This document shows, piece by piece, positions 28,263 through 37,291 of a stretch of DNA of 64,000 bases. Made by a program: the position numbers and the translations under genes. The DNA is taken from positions 930,001 through 994,000 of the forward strand of contig NZ_ARYK01000001.1 of assembly GCF_000685275.1 (NCBI RefSeq), read 5' to 3'. Within the stretch, counting starts at the first letter, position 1; each line of letters begins with the position of its first letter. Under the pieces are notes generated by a model. The model saw only the letters and a list, made by a program, of their open reading frames with translations, did not search any database and had not been told where the DNA came from. This DNA is from Hyphomonas johnsonii MHS-2 (GTDB taxonomy: Bacteria > Pseudomonadota > Alphaproteobacteria > Caulobacterales > Hyphomonadaceae).

Positions 28263-28942
28263 GCGTCTGCCTTGGGCCGACTCGCTGCATGGATGCCGAG
28301 GTCTGCGAGGTATTCGCCGTCGCGCCAGTGCGCATGTTCCGCGACGATCAGGATGCCCGAAGCATCAGCGACTTCCACAATTTCCACCAGGTCCGGATTG
28401 GTGTCGATCGCACGCGCGTCGATCCGAATCGTGTCGACCAGCAGGCGCAGGGCGTCATTCATCGGTGTTTGCCAAGACCGGCGCATGTCGATCGCGATCC
28501 GGAAACCGTGGCGGCGCAGCAAACCGACGCGGCTGACATAGTCGGTCACGCCGCCGGCAAAGGCTGCGTCAGCGAATTCAAGACAGATTTCCTGCTGGCA
28601 GAGCGAAGTGCGCCGGATGGCAGCATCACACGCGACCGCCGTGTTGGAGTGCGCCAGGGCTGCCAGTGGCGCCGGTACGAGGATCGGACGATGGCCAATC
28701 GACTGGCCGTGAGTGGCCGAGGCCACGCGGACCAGCTGGTCGGACAGCCATTTGGCAGGGTTCGAATCCGGCAGGTTGCCTGTGACAGGGCCGAATGCCG
28801 CGCGTTCCTCGAACTGGACAGGCGATTCGCAGATCTGGCCGAGCGGATCGCCGCTGAGCAGGTGCACGACCTGGTGGAAGCGGAAAGCCGGGGCAGGGGA
28901 CAGGCGGCTTTGATGGTCGAGCGGTGAGTGAACCTGGCGCAT
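28259..28942 (-). CDS. Degenerate EAL-domain protein, predicted non-catalytic
   Basis: A 227-residue protein whose C-terminal about 150 residues align in pattern with EAL phosphodiesterase domains: ICLEFADAAF in place of the LELTES strand, FRIAIDMRRSW in place of the IALDDFGTGYSS strand, LLVDTIRIDARAI in place of LPVDTLKIDRSFV, and ILIVAEHAH in place of VVAEGVE. The EAL tripeptide, the DDFGTG metal ligands and loop 6 are gone, so c-di-GMP hydrolysis is not expected. It may bind c-di-GMP or a protein partner. The first 75 residues have no recognised domain. Family assignment is by eye, so moderate confidence. Confidence 0.7.
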   Translation of the reverse strand: MRQVHSPLDHQSRLSPAPAFRFHQVVHLLSGDPLGQICESPVQFEERAAFGPVTGNLPDSNPAKWLSDQLVRVASATHGQSIGHRPILVPAPLAALAHSNTAVACDAAIRRTSLCQQEICLEFADAAFAGGVTDYVSRVGLLRRHGFRIAIDMRRSWQTPMNDALRLLVDTIRIDARAIDTNPDLVEIVEVADASGILIVAEHAHWRDGEYLADLGIHAASRPKADA

Positions 28943-29061
28943 ACGGGTCCGGTGTCCTTTCAGCAGTGATATGTCTTGCCTTCCCTAACGGCCACAGTTG
29001 AAGATCACGCGCAGACAGTCAGACCTATTTTTCTGAAATTTGATCAATCGAGGTTACCAAG

Positions 29062-29865
29062 ATGACCAATGCCCCCTCCGAACCGCGCCTGTCGGCGACC
29101 GTTCTGATCATCCGGGATGGTCAGGCGGCGCCCCAGGTCCTGATGGTCAAGCGGCATTACGAGATCGATTTTGCGGCCGGGGCGCTCGTCTTTCCGGGTG
29201 GCAAGGCCAGCGAGGAAGATTCAGAGTCGGGCTGGGATGCTTTCACAGACGGGGATTTCGGCCCGGTCCAGCAGGATGCGCGCATCGCAGCCGTCAGGGA
29301 AGCCTTTGAGGAATCGGGTTTGTTGCTGGCCCGCCATGTTGCCAATCGCGGCCCCGGTGCACCGCTGGTCGGCCCGGACATTTCCTCCCGGTTGGCACCT
29401 CACCGGGGCCCTGTTGATCGCCGCGAAGAGAGTTTCCTGGAACTGATCCGGCAGCACGAACTCGTCCTTGCGCTCGACAGCCTCGTCCATTTTGGCCACT
29501 GGATCACGCCGGAAATGATGCCGAAGCGTTTCGATACACACTTCTATCTCGCGCCAGCGCCGCCTGAGCAGATCGCTGCGCACGACGGACGCGAGACAAC
29601 CGATGCCGTGTGGCTCGGTGCGGACGAGGCGCTGGATTTGGAACTGGAAGGCAAGGCCACGATCATCTTCCCGACGCGCATGAACTTGCGAAAGCTGGCA
29701 CGGGCGACGTCAGTCGCCGATGCGGCAAGCCGCTATGCCAGAGAGCCCGTCGTCAGCGTCCTGCCCAGGGTGGGCAAGGACGAGACGGGGCAGGCCTGCC
29801 TCATCATCCCTGAGGAAGCCGGGTACGGGCAGACGATCGAGCTCCTGTCGCGCGTGAACGTCTAG
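29062..29865 (+). CDS. NUDIX hydrolase
   Basis: A 267-residue NUDIX protein. The Nudix box is split by an insert: FPGGKASEED begins it and REAFEESGLLL (about residues 74-84) completes it, as in NUDT7/8-like or acyl-CoA-type subfamilies, where about 30 residues separate the Gly from the REUxEE part. Hydrolyses a nucleoside-diphosphate-linked substrate; coenzyme A or its esters is possible but not shown. Convergent with the Hpt gene with a single base between. Confidence 0.9.
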   Translation: MTNAPSEPRLSATVLIIRDGQAAPQVLMVKRHYEIDFAAGALVFPGGKASEEDSESGWDAFTDGDFGPVQQDARIAAVREAFEESGLLLARHVANRGPGAPLVGPDISSRLAPHRGPVDRREESFLELIRQHELVLALDSLVHFGHWITPEMMPKRFDTHFYLAPAPPEQIAAHDGRETTDAVWLGADEALDLELEGKATIIFPTRMNLRKLARATSVADAASRYAREPVVSVLPRVGKDETGQACLIIPEEAGYGQTIELLSRVNV

Positions 29866-29866
29866 G

Positions 29867-30427
29867 TCAGTTGCCTGCGGCGTTTGCGGCAACCGCGACC
29901 CGGCGCTCGAGCGCGTCGCACACCGCGTCGGCAACCGATTGCGCAGACTCACCGCGCCCGACGGACCCGAATGCGGCCCGGCAGGCCTCGATATGCAGGT
30001 TTATCAGCGCGGAATTCTCGCCCGGGCGTGTGTCTTCAAGCAGGGTGCAAAGCGATCCGCAGAGCCGGGATATTGCCGGATAGCCGTAGGACGGCGCCGC
30101 GCCCCGAATATTGTGGGCGGCCGTGAAAAGCGCGCGATAGCATTCCGGATCGCTTTCGGATTCCTGCGCTGCCTGCCAGGCCGCGATCAGGCGCCCAAGG
30201 TCCATGGACATCCAGGTCTCGAACTGTCCGGCGAGCGAATCCATCGCTGCTTCCGCCTTTGAGGCAAGCGCATCGGCGTCGAGCACCGTTTCTGCCTCGT
30301 CTTCAACAGGGGCGACAGGCTTGTGGATCTTGATCACCCGCGAGATATCGGGCGTCTGGGCCTGGTTGGCATTGCTGTCGACCGAACGGCCGTCGGGCAG
30401 GATCTTGCCAAGGAGTTTCCTGAACAT
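29867..30427 (-). CDS. Hpt domain protein
   Basis: A 186-residue protein. Residues 80-150 form a histidine phosphotransfer helical bundle with the likely phosphoacceptor His in FTAAHNIRGAAPSYGY (about residue 104). The N-terminal 70 residues are linker-like and rich in Asp/Val. It may shuttle phosphate between hybrid kinases and response regulators; no partner kinase is adjacent. Ends 1 base from the NUDIX stop. Confidence 0.85.
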   Translation of the reverse strand: MFRKLLGKILPDGRSVDSNANQAQTPDISRVIKIHKPVAPVEDEAETVLDADALASKAEAAMDSLAGQFETWMSMDLGRLIAAWQAAQESESDPECYRALFTAAHNIRGAAPSYGYPAISRLCGSLCTLLEDTRPGENSALINLHIEACRAAFGSVGRGESAQSVADAVCDALERRVAVAANAAGN

Positions 30428-30500
30428 CGGTCGTCCCTTTGTTTACAGGGACTTCCTAAATCGTAAGCCTTAAAATTCTGCTGACAAACGGCTTTGGCCC

Positions 30501-31268
30501 TCAGAAAGCGAACTGTTCCCGCAGGATGCGTTCATCGAGCGCATGGCCCGGATCGAACAGCATCGTCAGGCGCTGCGCGCTGTCTTCCTGTACTCGCACG
30601 CTGACGATGTCGCGGACCTCTTGGTTGTCGGCGGCCGCCGCGACAGGCCGTCGGTCGGGCGCAATGACGTCAATGTCCACGACGGCATCGTGGCGCAGCA
30701 GCGCCCCCTTCCAGCGCCGTGGACGAAACGCGCTGACGGGAGTCAGGGCCAGCAGGTTGGCCCCGATCGGCAGGATTGGCCCGTGCGCCGACAGGTTATA
30801 CGCCGTCGAACCGGCAGGCGTCGCCACCATCACGCCGTCGCAGGTCAGCTCCTCCATCCGGACGCGGCCGTCCACCGTGATCTTCAGGCGTGCCGACTGG
30901 GCAGTCTGCCGGATCAGGGATACTTCATTGATGGCCAGGCCCTTGTGCACCTTGCCCTTGATGTCCCTGGCTTCCATGCTGAGCGGCACGAGCGTGGCCT
31001 TCGTCGCGGTATCGATGCGTTCGATCAGGTCATCTTCGCTGTAGTCATTCATCAGGAAGCCGACCGTGCCGCGGTGCATGCCGTAGACCGGCTTGTTGTC
31101 GTCGAACCGCCGGCGCAGCGTGTCGAGCATGGCGCCGTCGCCGCCGATTGCGACGATCACGTCAGCATCCTGTTCGGGCACCTGGCCATAGCGACGCCGC
31201 AGGTCCGGAAGCGCGGCCTGGGCTTCCGGGCGCTTCGAGGCATAGAATGAAAGGCGGGGCAGTGTCAT
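30501..31268 (-). CDS. nadK: NAD kinase
   Basis: A 255-residue NAD+ kinase, source of NADP+. The GGDG motif (VIVAIGGDGAMLDTL, about residue 42) and the second nucleotide motif ATPAGSTAYNLSAHGPI near residue 150 are intact, as is NEVSLIR. I chose the ATG at 31268 (MTLPRLSFYAS); a GTG three codons upstream is possible because neither has a strong Shine-Dalgarno. Confidence 0.95.
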   Translation of the reverse strand: MTLPRLSFYASKRPEAQAALPDLRRRYGQVPEQDADVIVAIGGDGAMLDTLRRRFDDNKPVYGMHRGTVGFLMNDYSEDDLIERIDTATKATLVPLSMEARDIKGKVHKGLAINEVSLIRQTAQSARLKITVDGRVRMEELTCDGVMVATPAGSTAYNLSAHGPILPIGANLLALTPVSAFRPRRWKGALLRHDAVVDIDVIAPDRRPVAAAADNQEVRDIVSVRVQEDSAQRLTMLFDPGHALDERILREQFAF

Positions 31269-31431
31269 CACGCCCACATGTCGACGGCGTTGGACGCGCC
31301 GTCAAGGATTTCCCCTCCGTTACACCGCGGGCTGTCGCGTGAATCAGCGGTTTGGTGACGCGGGTGTCAAGTTTGACTGGCATCGCGGGCCGTAATCCGT
31401 TAGTTTTGGTGAACCAATGGAGGATAGACAG

Positions 31432-32208
31432 ATGGCAGACGGCGCACAGGACATTCAGGTTCGCAATTCGGTTTCCGCGGAAGAGTGGCAGGCGCGCGTT
31501 GATCTGGCAGCGATGTACCGGCTCGTCGCGCTGTACGGGTGGGACGACATGATCTTCACCCATATTTCCCATCGTGTGCCCGGCCCGGAACATCACTTCC
31601 TGATCAATCCCTATGGCATGCTGTTCGAGGAGATTACCGCGTCGTCCCTCGTCAAGGTCGATCTTGAAGGTAACGTGATCCAGGAAACCGAGTATTTCAT
31701 CAATCCGGCCGGCTTCACGATCCACTCGGCCGTGCACGCGGCGCGCGACGATGCACATGTGGTGATGCATCTCCACACCGATGATGGCGTCGCTGTCTCG
31801 TGCCAGAAGGAAGGCCTGATGCCGCTCAGCCAGACGTCCATGCTGGTGCGCCATGACCTCGCCTACCACGACTATGAAGGCGTCGCGCTGGACCTCGGCG
31901 AACGCGAACGCCTTGTGGCGGATCTCGGCAAGAAGAGCACGATGCTGCTCTACAATCACGGCACCATGTCCGTCGGTGGCACGGCAGCCGAAACCTTCCT
32001 GCGGATGTTCTTCCTCGAGCGGGCGTGCACGATGCAGGTCCGGGCGCTTTCGGCCGGACGGGATGGCGTGATTGTCGCGCCACAGGACGTTCAGGATGTC
32101 GTCAAGGGCCAAAGCAACCCGGAAGGCACGAAAGTGCTGGCCAACCGCCTGGCCTGGCCTGCGCTGCTGCGCCGGCTGGATCGCCAGTCGCCCGGTTATG
32201 ATTCCTAG
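31432..32208 (+). CDS. Class II aldolase/adducin family protein
   Basis: A 258-residue class II aldolase fold protein. Zinc-binding His residues are visible in VVMHLHTDDG and LLYNHGTMSVGG, and the N-terminal DMIFTHISHRVPG segment binds phosphate or carboxylate groups in relatives. The substrate is not evident: relatives act on fuculose/ribulose phosphates or lack lyase activity. ATG 31432 has an ideal GGAGG 8 bases upstream; an ATG five codons earlier overlaps that Shine-Dalgarno and is rejected. Confidence 0.9.
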   Translation: MADGAQDIQVRNSVSAEEWQARVDLAAMYRLVALYGWDDMIFTHISHRVPGPEHHFLINPYGMLFEEITASSLVKVDLEGNVIQETEYFINPAGFTIHSAVHAARDDAHVVMHLHTDDGVAVSCQKEGLMPLSQTSMLVRHDLAYHDYEGVALDLGERERLVADLGKKSTMLLYNHGTMSVGGTAAETFLRMFFLERACTMQVRALSAGRDGVIVAPQDVQDVVKGQSNPEGTKVLANRLAWPALLRRLDRQSPGYDS

Positions 32209-32316
32209 GGTGTCTGTCAGGATGCGACAAAATCATCCTGTGGGCGGGTTGGAGGTTACCTTTTTGCGCCCGCGGGCTTAACTAGACGCCAGATATTGTA
32301 AAGGCAGTCGTCAGTC

Positions 32317-33534
32317 ATGAAACATCTTAAGGCATTTGAAGACGCGCTCGGCGAGATTCACGGCGAAGGTCGCTATCGCGTCTTCATCGACCTTCACCGG
32401 CACCGCGGACGTTTCCCGAAAGCGACTGCGCGCTTTGAAGACGGCGAACGCGAGGTCACGATCTGGTGTTCCAACGATTATCTGGGCATGGGGCAGGACG
32501 ATGACGTCGCCAACGCCATGCACGAAGCCATCGACAGTTTTGGGGCCGGGTCCGGCGGCACGCGCAACATCTCGGGCACGACGCGGTATCATGTCGAGCT
32601 GGAAAAGGAATTGGCGGACCTGCACGGTAAAGAGGGCGCCCTGTTGTTCACATCGGGCTACGTCTCCAATGAAGCGACGCTTTCGACGCTTGGACGTATC
32701 CTGCCTGACGTGATCATCTATTCCGACTCCCTCAATCATGCGTCGATGATTGAAGGCATCCGGCGCTCCGGCGCTGAGCGGCGGATATTCAAGCACAATG
32801 ACATCGATCACCTGCGAGCGCTCCTCGAGCTGGATGACCCGGCGCGTCCAAAGTTGATCGCATTCGAAAGCGTCTATTCAATGGATGGCGATTTCGGACG
32901 CATGGAAGAGATTTGCGATCTGGCCGATGAATTCAACGCGCTGACCTATCTCGACGAAGTCCACGCCGTGGGCCTCTATGGCAAGAACGGGGCGGGCGTG
33001 GCGGAAATGCTCGGCCTGGCAGACCGGATCGACATTATCGAAGGCACGCTCGGCAAGGCATACGGCGTGATGGGCGGCTACATCGCCAGCCATACGACAG
33101 TCATTGATTCCATCCGGTCGATGGCGTCCGGTTTCATATTCACGACGTCGACATGTCCGGTCATGGCCGCCGGTGCGCTGGCCAGCGTGGCCAAGTTGCG
33201 CACCGACGAGGGCAGGCGCCTTCGCGCAGACCATCAGTCGAAAGCGGCGCTCCTGAAGCAGAAATTCATGGACGCGGGCCTGCCGGTCATGCCTTCGCCA
33301 TCCCATATTGTTCCGCTTCTCGTGGGCGACCCGGAGCGCTGCAAGGCGTTGTCCGATACCCTGCTTTTCGATTTCGGTATCTATGTCCAGCCGATCAACT
33401 ATCCGACCGTCCCGCGCGGCACGGAGCGTCTGCGGTTCACGCCGAGCCCGGTACATGACGAAGTGATGATGGATGAGCTCGTCGCCGCCATTCTCGCGGT
33501 CTGGAAACAACTCGGGCTGGAGCAGGCGGCCTGA
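32317..33534 (+). CDS. hemA: 5-aminolevulinate synthase
   Basis: A 405-residue PLP enzyme of the Shemin (C4) route, condensing glycine and succinyl-CoA to start haem and tetrapyrrole synthesis, characteristic of alphaproteobacteria. Key parts: [11 protein letters not shown], the [13 protein letters not shown] glycine-rich stretch, [11 protein letters not shown] (Asp of PLP ring), and the Schiff-base Lys in [15 protein letters not shown] near residue 248. Length and start are normal. The 108-bp upstream gap has no recognisable operator. Confidence 0.97.
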   Translation: MKHLKAFEDALGEIHGEGRYRVFIDLHRHRGRFPKATARFEDGEREVTIWCSNDYLGMGQDDDVANAMHEAIDSFGAGSGGTRNISGTTRYHVELEKELADLHGKEGALLFTSGYVSNEATLSTLGRILPDVIIYSDSLNHASMIEGIRRSGAERRIFKHNDIDHLRALLELDDPARPKLIAFESVYSMDGDFGRMEEICDLADEFNALTYLDEVHAVGLYGKNGAGVAEMLGLADRIDIIEGTLGKAYGVMGGYIASHTTVIDSIRSMASGFIFTTSTCPVMAAGALASVAKLRTDEGRRLRADHQSKAALLKQKFMDAGLPVMPSPSHIVPLLVGDPERCKALSDTLLFDFGIYVQPINYPTVPRGTERLRFTPSPVHDEVMMDELVAAILAVWKQLGLEQAA

Positions 33535-33578
33535 GTCGGGTCTGTTTCACCGGACTGCTTTGAATACTTTACCGGTTT

Positions 33579-33977
33579 CTACTTTTTCTTGCCGAGTCCA
33601 ATGTCCTTGGCGTGCTGGGACCGCAGTTTTGCGTAGTTGGGCGCGACCATGGGATATTCCGCCGGCAAGCCCCAGCGCGTGCGATATTCTTCCGGTGTCA
33701 GGTCGTAGCGTGACCTGAGATAGCGCTTGAGCATCTTCAGCTTGCGACCGTCTTCCAGGCAGATCAGGTATTCAGGCGTGACAGATTTTGCAATGGATAC
33801 AGCGGGTTCCGGCTTTTCAACTGCCGCGGGCGCGCCGCCTGACAGTTCTGCAATTGTGAGATGAACCGACTTGATGAGGTCCGCCAGCCCGTCAGCTGCA
33901 ACTGTATTGTTTGCAACGAAAGACGACACGATCTCCGCAGTCATTTGCAATACGTCCGTGTCGTCTATCTCGCTCAT
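33579..33977 (-). CDS. MucR/Ros family transcriptional regulator with altered zinc site
   Basis: A 132-residue MucR-type regulator. The C-terminal core is family-typical: EYLICLEDGRKLKMLKR then TPEEYRTRWGLP and YPMVAPNYAKLRS. In canonical Ros/MucR the zinc finger is C-x2-C/D-x9-H-x3-H-H. Here it reads C73, D76, Y86, then R90-Y91, so both histidine ligands appear to be lost. Zinc-independent members of the family are known in Mesorhizobium, so DNA binding may persist. MucR proteins bind AT-rich DNA and silence virulence, exopolysaccharide or cell-cycle genes. It is divergent from glyA across a 220-bp AT-richer region. Confidence 0.88.
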   Translation of the reverse strand: MSEIDDTDVLQMTAEIVSSFVANNTVAADGLADLIKSVHLTIAELSGGAPAAVEKPEPAVSIAKSVTPEYLICLEDGRKLKMLKRYLRSRYDLTPEEYRTRWGLPAEYPMVAPNYAKLRSQHAKDIGLGKKK

Positions 33978-34028
33978 TTCATACCGCGCATGTTTGCTGT
34001 AACCGAAGTGTCTCTACCAAGAAAACAG

Positions 34029-34046
34029 AACTCGACAAATCGAGTT
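34029..34046. promoter_or_regulatory. Inverted repeat in the mucR-glyA divergent region
   Basis: AACTCGA-CAAA-TCGAGTT, a perfect 7-bp inverted repeat 52 bp upstream of the mucR start codon and within the most AT-rich intergenic stretch of the window (33978-34197). Could be an autoregulatory MucR site or operator for another factor. The 220-bp gap contains no other feature I can support. Confidence 0.4.
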
Positions 34047-34197
34047 ACCATATAAATCCAAGTAATTCCCCGCAATATTTGATACAGGACTGCAAGATTG
34101 AGGCAAGTGATTCATTGGAAGAAGAACCGATGGTCGTGGTTGCGGGCCGACCGTGGGCGGCGTAAAGACCTAATTACCCTGACATTAGGAGATTCTC

Positions 34198-35505
34198 ATG
34201 GCGGATACGGCAATTCCGGCGCAGTTCGATACGGGCGGCTTTTTCACGCAGTCATTGGCCGATCGGGATCCGGAACTGTTCGCAGCCATTGAAAAGGAAG
34301 GCTCGCGCCAGCAGCAACAGATCGAGCTGATTGCCTCCGAGAATATCGTCTCACGCGCAGTGCTGGAAGCGCAGGGATCGATCCTGACGAACAAGTATGC
34401 AGAAGGCTATCCGGGCCGGCGTTACTACGGTGGCTGCGAGTTCGTTGATATTGCGGAAAACCTGGCAATCGAGCGTGCGAAGGCGCTGTTCAATTGTGGT
34501 TTTGCCAACGTGCAGCCGAATTCGGGCAGCCAGGCCAACCAGGGCGTGTTCCAGGCAATGATCAAGCCGGGCGACACGATCCTCGGCATGAGCCTCGATG
34601 CAGGTGGTCACCTCACACATGGCGCCAAGCCCAACCAGTCCGGAAAATGGTTCAATGCGGTTCAGTATGGCGTGCGCCGCGAAGACGACCGGATTGATTT
34701 CGTCGAAGTCGAACGACTCGCCAAGGCGCATCGTCCGCAGATGATCATTGCAGGGGGATCGGCTTACCCGCGCCAGATCGACTTCAAGAAGTTTCGCGAT
34801 ATCGCTGACGAAGTCGGCGCGATCTTCCTCGTCGACATGGCTCACTTCGCAGGTCTCGTCGCAGGCGGCGCCCACCCGAACCCGCTGGACCATGCGCACA
34901 TCGCCACGACCACGACGCACAAGACCCTGCGCGGGCCACGCGGTGGCATGATCCTGACCAATGACGAAGCGATCGCCAAGAAGATCAACTCGGCCATCTT
35001 CCCGGGCATCCAGGGCGGCCCGCTGATGCATGTGATCGCCGCCAAGGCTGTTGCATTCGGTGAAGCCCTGACGCCTGAGTTCAAGACCTACGCCGCACGG
35101 GTCATTGCCAACGCGCAAGCCCTCGCAGCGGCCTGCAAGGCGGGCGGGCTCGATGTCGTCTCCGGCGGCACGGATACGCACCTGGCCCTGATCGACCTGC
35201 GGCCGAAGAACGTCACGGGGCGCGATGCAGAGCAGGCGCTGGAACGCGCCTACATCACCTGCAACAAGAATGGCGTGCCGTTCGATCCGCAAAAGCCGAC
35301 CATCACCAGCGGCATCCGTGTCGGCTCGCCGGCGGCCACGACACGCGGCTTTGGCGAAGCGGAATTCACCCAGGTCGGCCAGTGGATCTGCGAGATCATG
35401 GACGCGGTGGCCGGCGGCGAAAGTTCATCCACCGAGGACAAGGTCCGCGCGGAAGTGAAGGCGCTGACGGCGCAGTTCCCAATCTATAACGGTCTTGGAG
35501 CCTGA
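34198..35505 (+). CDS. glyA: Serine hydroxymethyltransferase
   Basis: A 435-residue PLP enzyme interconverting serine and glycine with transfer of a one-carbon unit to tetrahydrofolate. The Schiff-base Lys is in [14 protein letters not shown] near residue 241; [10 protein letters not shown] and [18 protein letters not shown] are family hallmarks. AGGAG precedes the ATG by 8 bases. It heads the nrdR-rib-nusB cluster, 6 bp before nrdR. Confidence 0.98.
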   Translation: MADTAIPAQFDTGGFFTQSLADRDPELFAAIEKEGSRQQQQIELIASENIVSRAVLEAQGSILTNKYAEGYPGRRYYGGCEFVDIAENLAIERAKALFNCGFANVQPNSGSQANQGVFQAMIKPGDTILGMSLDAGGHLTHGAKPNQSGKWFNAVQYGVRREDDRIDFVEVERLAKAHRPQMIIAGGSAYPRQIDFKKFRDIADEVGAIFLVDMAHFAGLVAGGAHPNPLDHAHIATTTTHKTLRGPRGGMILTNDEAIAKKINSAIFPGIQGGPLMHVIAAKAVAFGEALTPEFKTYAARVIANAQALAAACKAGGLDVVSGGTDTHLALIDLRPKNVTGRDAEQALERAYITCNKNGVPFDPQKPTITSGIRVGSPAATTRGFGEAEFTQVGQWICEIMDAVAGGESSSTEDKVRAEVKALTAQFPIYNGLGA

Positions 35506-35511
35506 TCCATC

Positions 35512-35985
35512 TTGCGTTGTCCATTCTGCGGCTCCGAAAACACAGCAGTCAAAGACAGCCGGTCCGCCGAGGACGATACGGTCGTCCGGCGCCGCCGCGT
35601 GTGCGAAAGTTGCGGTGCCCGCTTCACAACCTTCGAGCGCGTGCAGTTGCGCGAGATCGTCGTAATCAAGCGCGACGGCAAGCGGTCCGTGTTCGAGCGT
35701 GACAAGCTGTCCCGCTCGATATCCATCGCCGTCAGGAAGCGGCCGGTTGATCGTGACCGGATCGACCAGATGGTTTCGGGAATCGTGCGCAAGCTGGAAA
35801 GCGGTGGCGAACCGGAAGTGCAATCGTCGGAAGTCGGCGAACTCGTGATGGAGGCGCTCAAGCGTGTCGATCCGGTCGGGTACGTCCGCTACGCAAGCGT
35901 CTACCGTGACTTCAAGGACCCGAGTGACTTCGCGCAGTTCATCGAGAAGACGGCCCTCGAAGAAGAAGATTTCGAGGACACATGA
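35512..35985 (+). CDS. nrdR: Transcriptional repressor NrdR
   Basis: A 157-residue repressor of ribonucleotide reductase genes. It has the N-terminal zinc ribbon [11 protein letters not shown] ... [17 protein letters not shown] and the ATP-cone domain from about residue 50 ([16 protein letters not shown]). The start codon is TTG, fixed by the conserved MRCPFC beginning. It is 6 bp after glyA and overlaps ribD by 4 bases (ATGA). Confidence 0.97.
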   Translation: MRCPFCGSENTAVKDSRSAEDDTVVRRRRVCESCGARFTTFERVQLREIVVIKRDGKRSVFERDKLSRSISIAVRKRPVDRDRIDQMVSGIVRKLESGGEPEVQSSEVGELVMEALKRVDPVGYVRYASVYRDFKDPSDFAQFIEKTALEEEDFEDT

Positions 35986-36629
35986 GTGGCGTGAGGATTA
36001 CCCTCAAGATCGCTACGTCGCTTGATGCGCGCATCGCCCTGTCGGATGGCACCAGCCAATGGATCACCTCCAGCGGTTCGCGTGCACGCGCCCACGAATT
36101 GCGGGCGGCCCACGACGCTGTCCTTGTCGGCATAGGGACAGTCCTGGCTGACGACCCGCTGCTGACCGCCCGCACCGTGCCGATGCCCAAGACCCAACCC
36201 ATCCGAATCGTGGCCGATTCCTCTGGCCGCACACCGAAGAATTCGCGGCTGGTCCAGTCCCTGTCGGCGGGCCCGGTCGTCGTGGTCACGGCAGGCCAGC
36301 CGCAGGACATCCTTGCAGCGAGCGGTGTCGCCATCTGGAAATGCGGCAACGGTATCCGGGTCGACGCCAATGCGTTCGTGCAACGGGCCGAGGTGGAGGG
36401 CATAAGCACCATTCTCCTTGAAGGCGGTGGTACGCTCGCGGCGTCGTTTGTCCGGGCGGGTCTCGTCGATGAAATTGCCTGGTTCCGCGCCCCGATCCTG
36501 ATCGGGGGAGACGGCCTGCCAGCCCTCGGGAGCCTCGGCCTGTCCGATCTTGCCGGTGCGTCACGCTGGCGCCCTGTCGCAACGGAACGGATTGGAGATG
36601 ACGTTCTGGATACTTATGTTCGAAATTAG
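35982..36629 (+). CDS. ribD: RibD-like reductase, lacking the deaminase domain
   Basis: A 215-residue protein equal to only the C-terminal reductase half of RibD (5-amino-6-(5-phosphoribosylamino)uracil reductase, DHFR-like fold). The beginning [25 protein letters not shown] corresponds to the point where the reductase starts in normal RibD, and [18 protein letters not shown] plus the [17 protein letters not shown]-binding motif follow. The N-terminal zinc deaminase (about 145 residues with HAE and PCxxxGxTPPC) is absent, and the 4-base overlap with nrdR leaves no room for it. Function in riboflavin synthesis is inferred from operon position. Confidence 0.88.
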   Translation: MSGVRITLKIATSLDARIALSDGTSQWITSSGSRARAHELRAAHDAVLVGIGTVLADDPLLTARTVPMPKTQPIRIVADSSGRTPKNSRLVQSLSAGPVVVVTAGQPQDILAASGVAIWKCGNGIRVDANAFVQRAEVEGISTILLEGGGTLAASFVRAGLVDEIAWFRAPILIGGDGLPALGSLGLSDLAGASRWRPVATERIGDDVLDTYVRN

Positions 36630-36658
36630 CATAAGTCCCAGCAGGAAAGCCTAGCCGG

Positions 36659-37291
36659 ATGTTCACAGGTCTCGTCACGGATGTCGGAACGGTCCGCCGC
36701 GCGGAAGTCCGCAATGGTCTGACACGGTTCGAAGTCGAAAGCGGCTACCCGCTGGACGCCATCGCGATGGGGGCGTCAATCCTCCACGCAGGCGTCTGCC
36801 TGACGGTTGTCGACAGGGGGCCAGGGGATCGCGGCGCATGGTTCGCCGTCGAGGCCGTTCCGGAAACCCTGTCGAAGACCGTCCTCGGTGAATGGACCGT
36901 CGGCTCGCGCGTCAACCTCGAACAAAGCCTGAAGCTGGGCGACGAGCTGGGTGGCCACTTCGTGTTTGGCCATGTCGACGGTGTGGGCGAGGTGGTCTCG
37001 ATCGAGCCGGAGGGCCAGAGCTGGCGTCTCACCATTCGTCCGCCCGCTGCCATCGCACGCTATTTCGCAACCAAGGGCTCGGCCGCGATCAACGGCGTTT
37101 CGCTGACCGTCGCTGCCGCTCTTCCGAATGGTGATTTCCAGCTGGCGATCATTCCCCACACGTGGAACGTCACGACCCTTTCGGAATTGTCAGCCGGTTC
37201 CCGCGTCAACCTTGAGATCGACATGCTGGCACGCTATGTGGCGCGCATGATGGGCGCCGACGCGCCGGAAGGGCCCTCCCACAATGTCTGA
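36659..37291 (+). CDS. ribE: Riboflavin synthase, alpha chain
   Basis: A 210-residue two-barrel riboflavin synthase that dismutates 6,7-dimethyl-8-ribityllumazine. It begins with the canonical MFTGLV and contains the repeated lumazine-binding pattern twice: SILHAGVCLTVVD in the first half and AINGVSLTVAAA in the second, with GHFVFGHVDGVGEV between (GGHxxxGHVD). Overlaps the next gene by 8 bases. Confidence 0.97.
   Translation: MFTGLVTDVGTVRRAEVRNGLTRFEVESGYPLDAIAMGASILHAGVCLTVVDRGPGDRGAWFAVEAVPETLSKTVLGEWTVGSRVNLEQSLKLGDELGGHFVFGHVDGVGEVVSIEPEGQSWRLTIRPPAAIARYFATKGSAAINGVSLTVAAALPNGDFQLAIIPHTWNVTTLSELSAGSRVNLEIDMLARYVARMMGADAPEGPSHNV

Noticed and set aside
33978-34197. Riboswitch upstream of glyA
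   Set aside because: I found only one simple inverted repeat and no glycine, SAM or THF riboswitch core that I could recognise.
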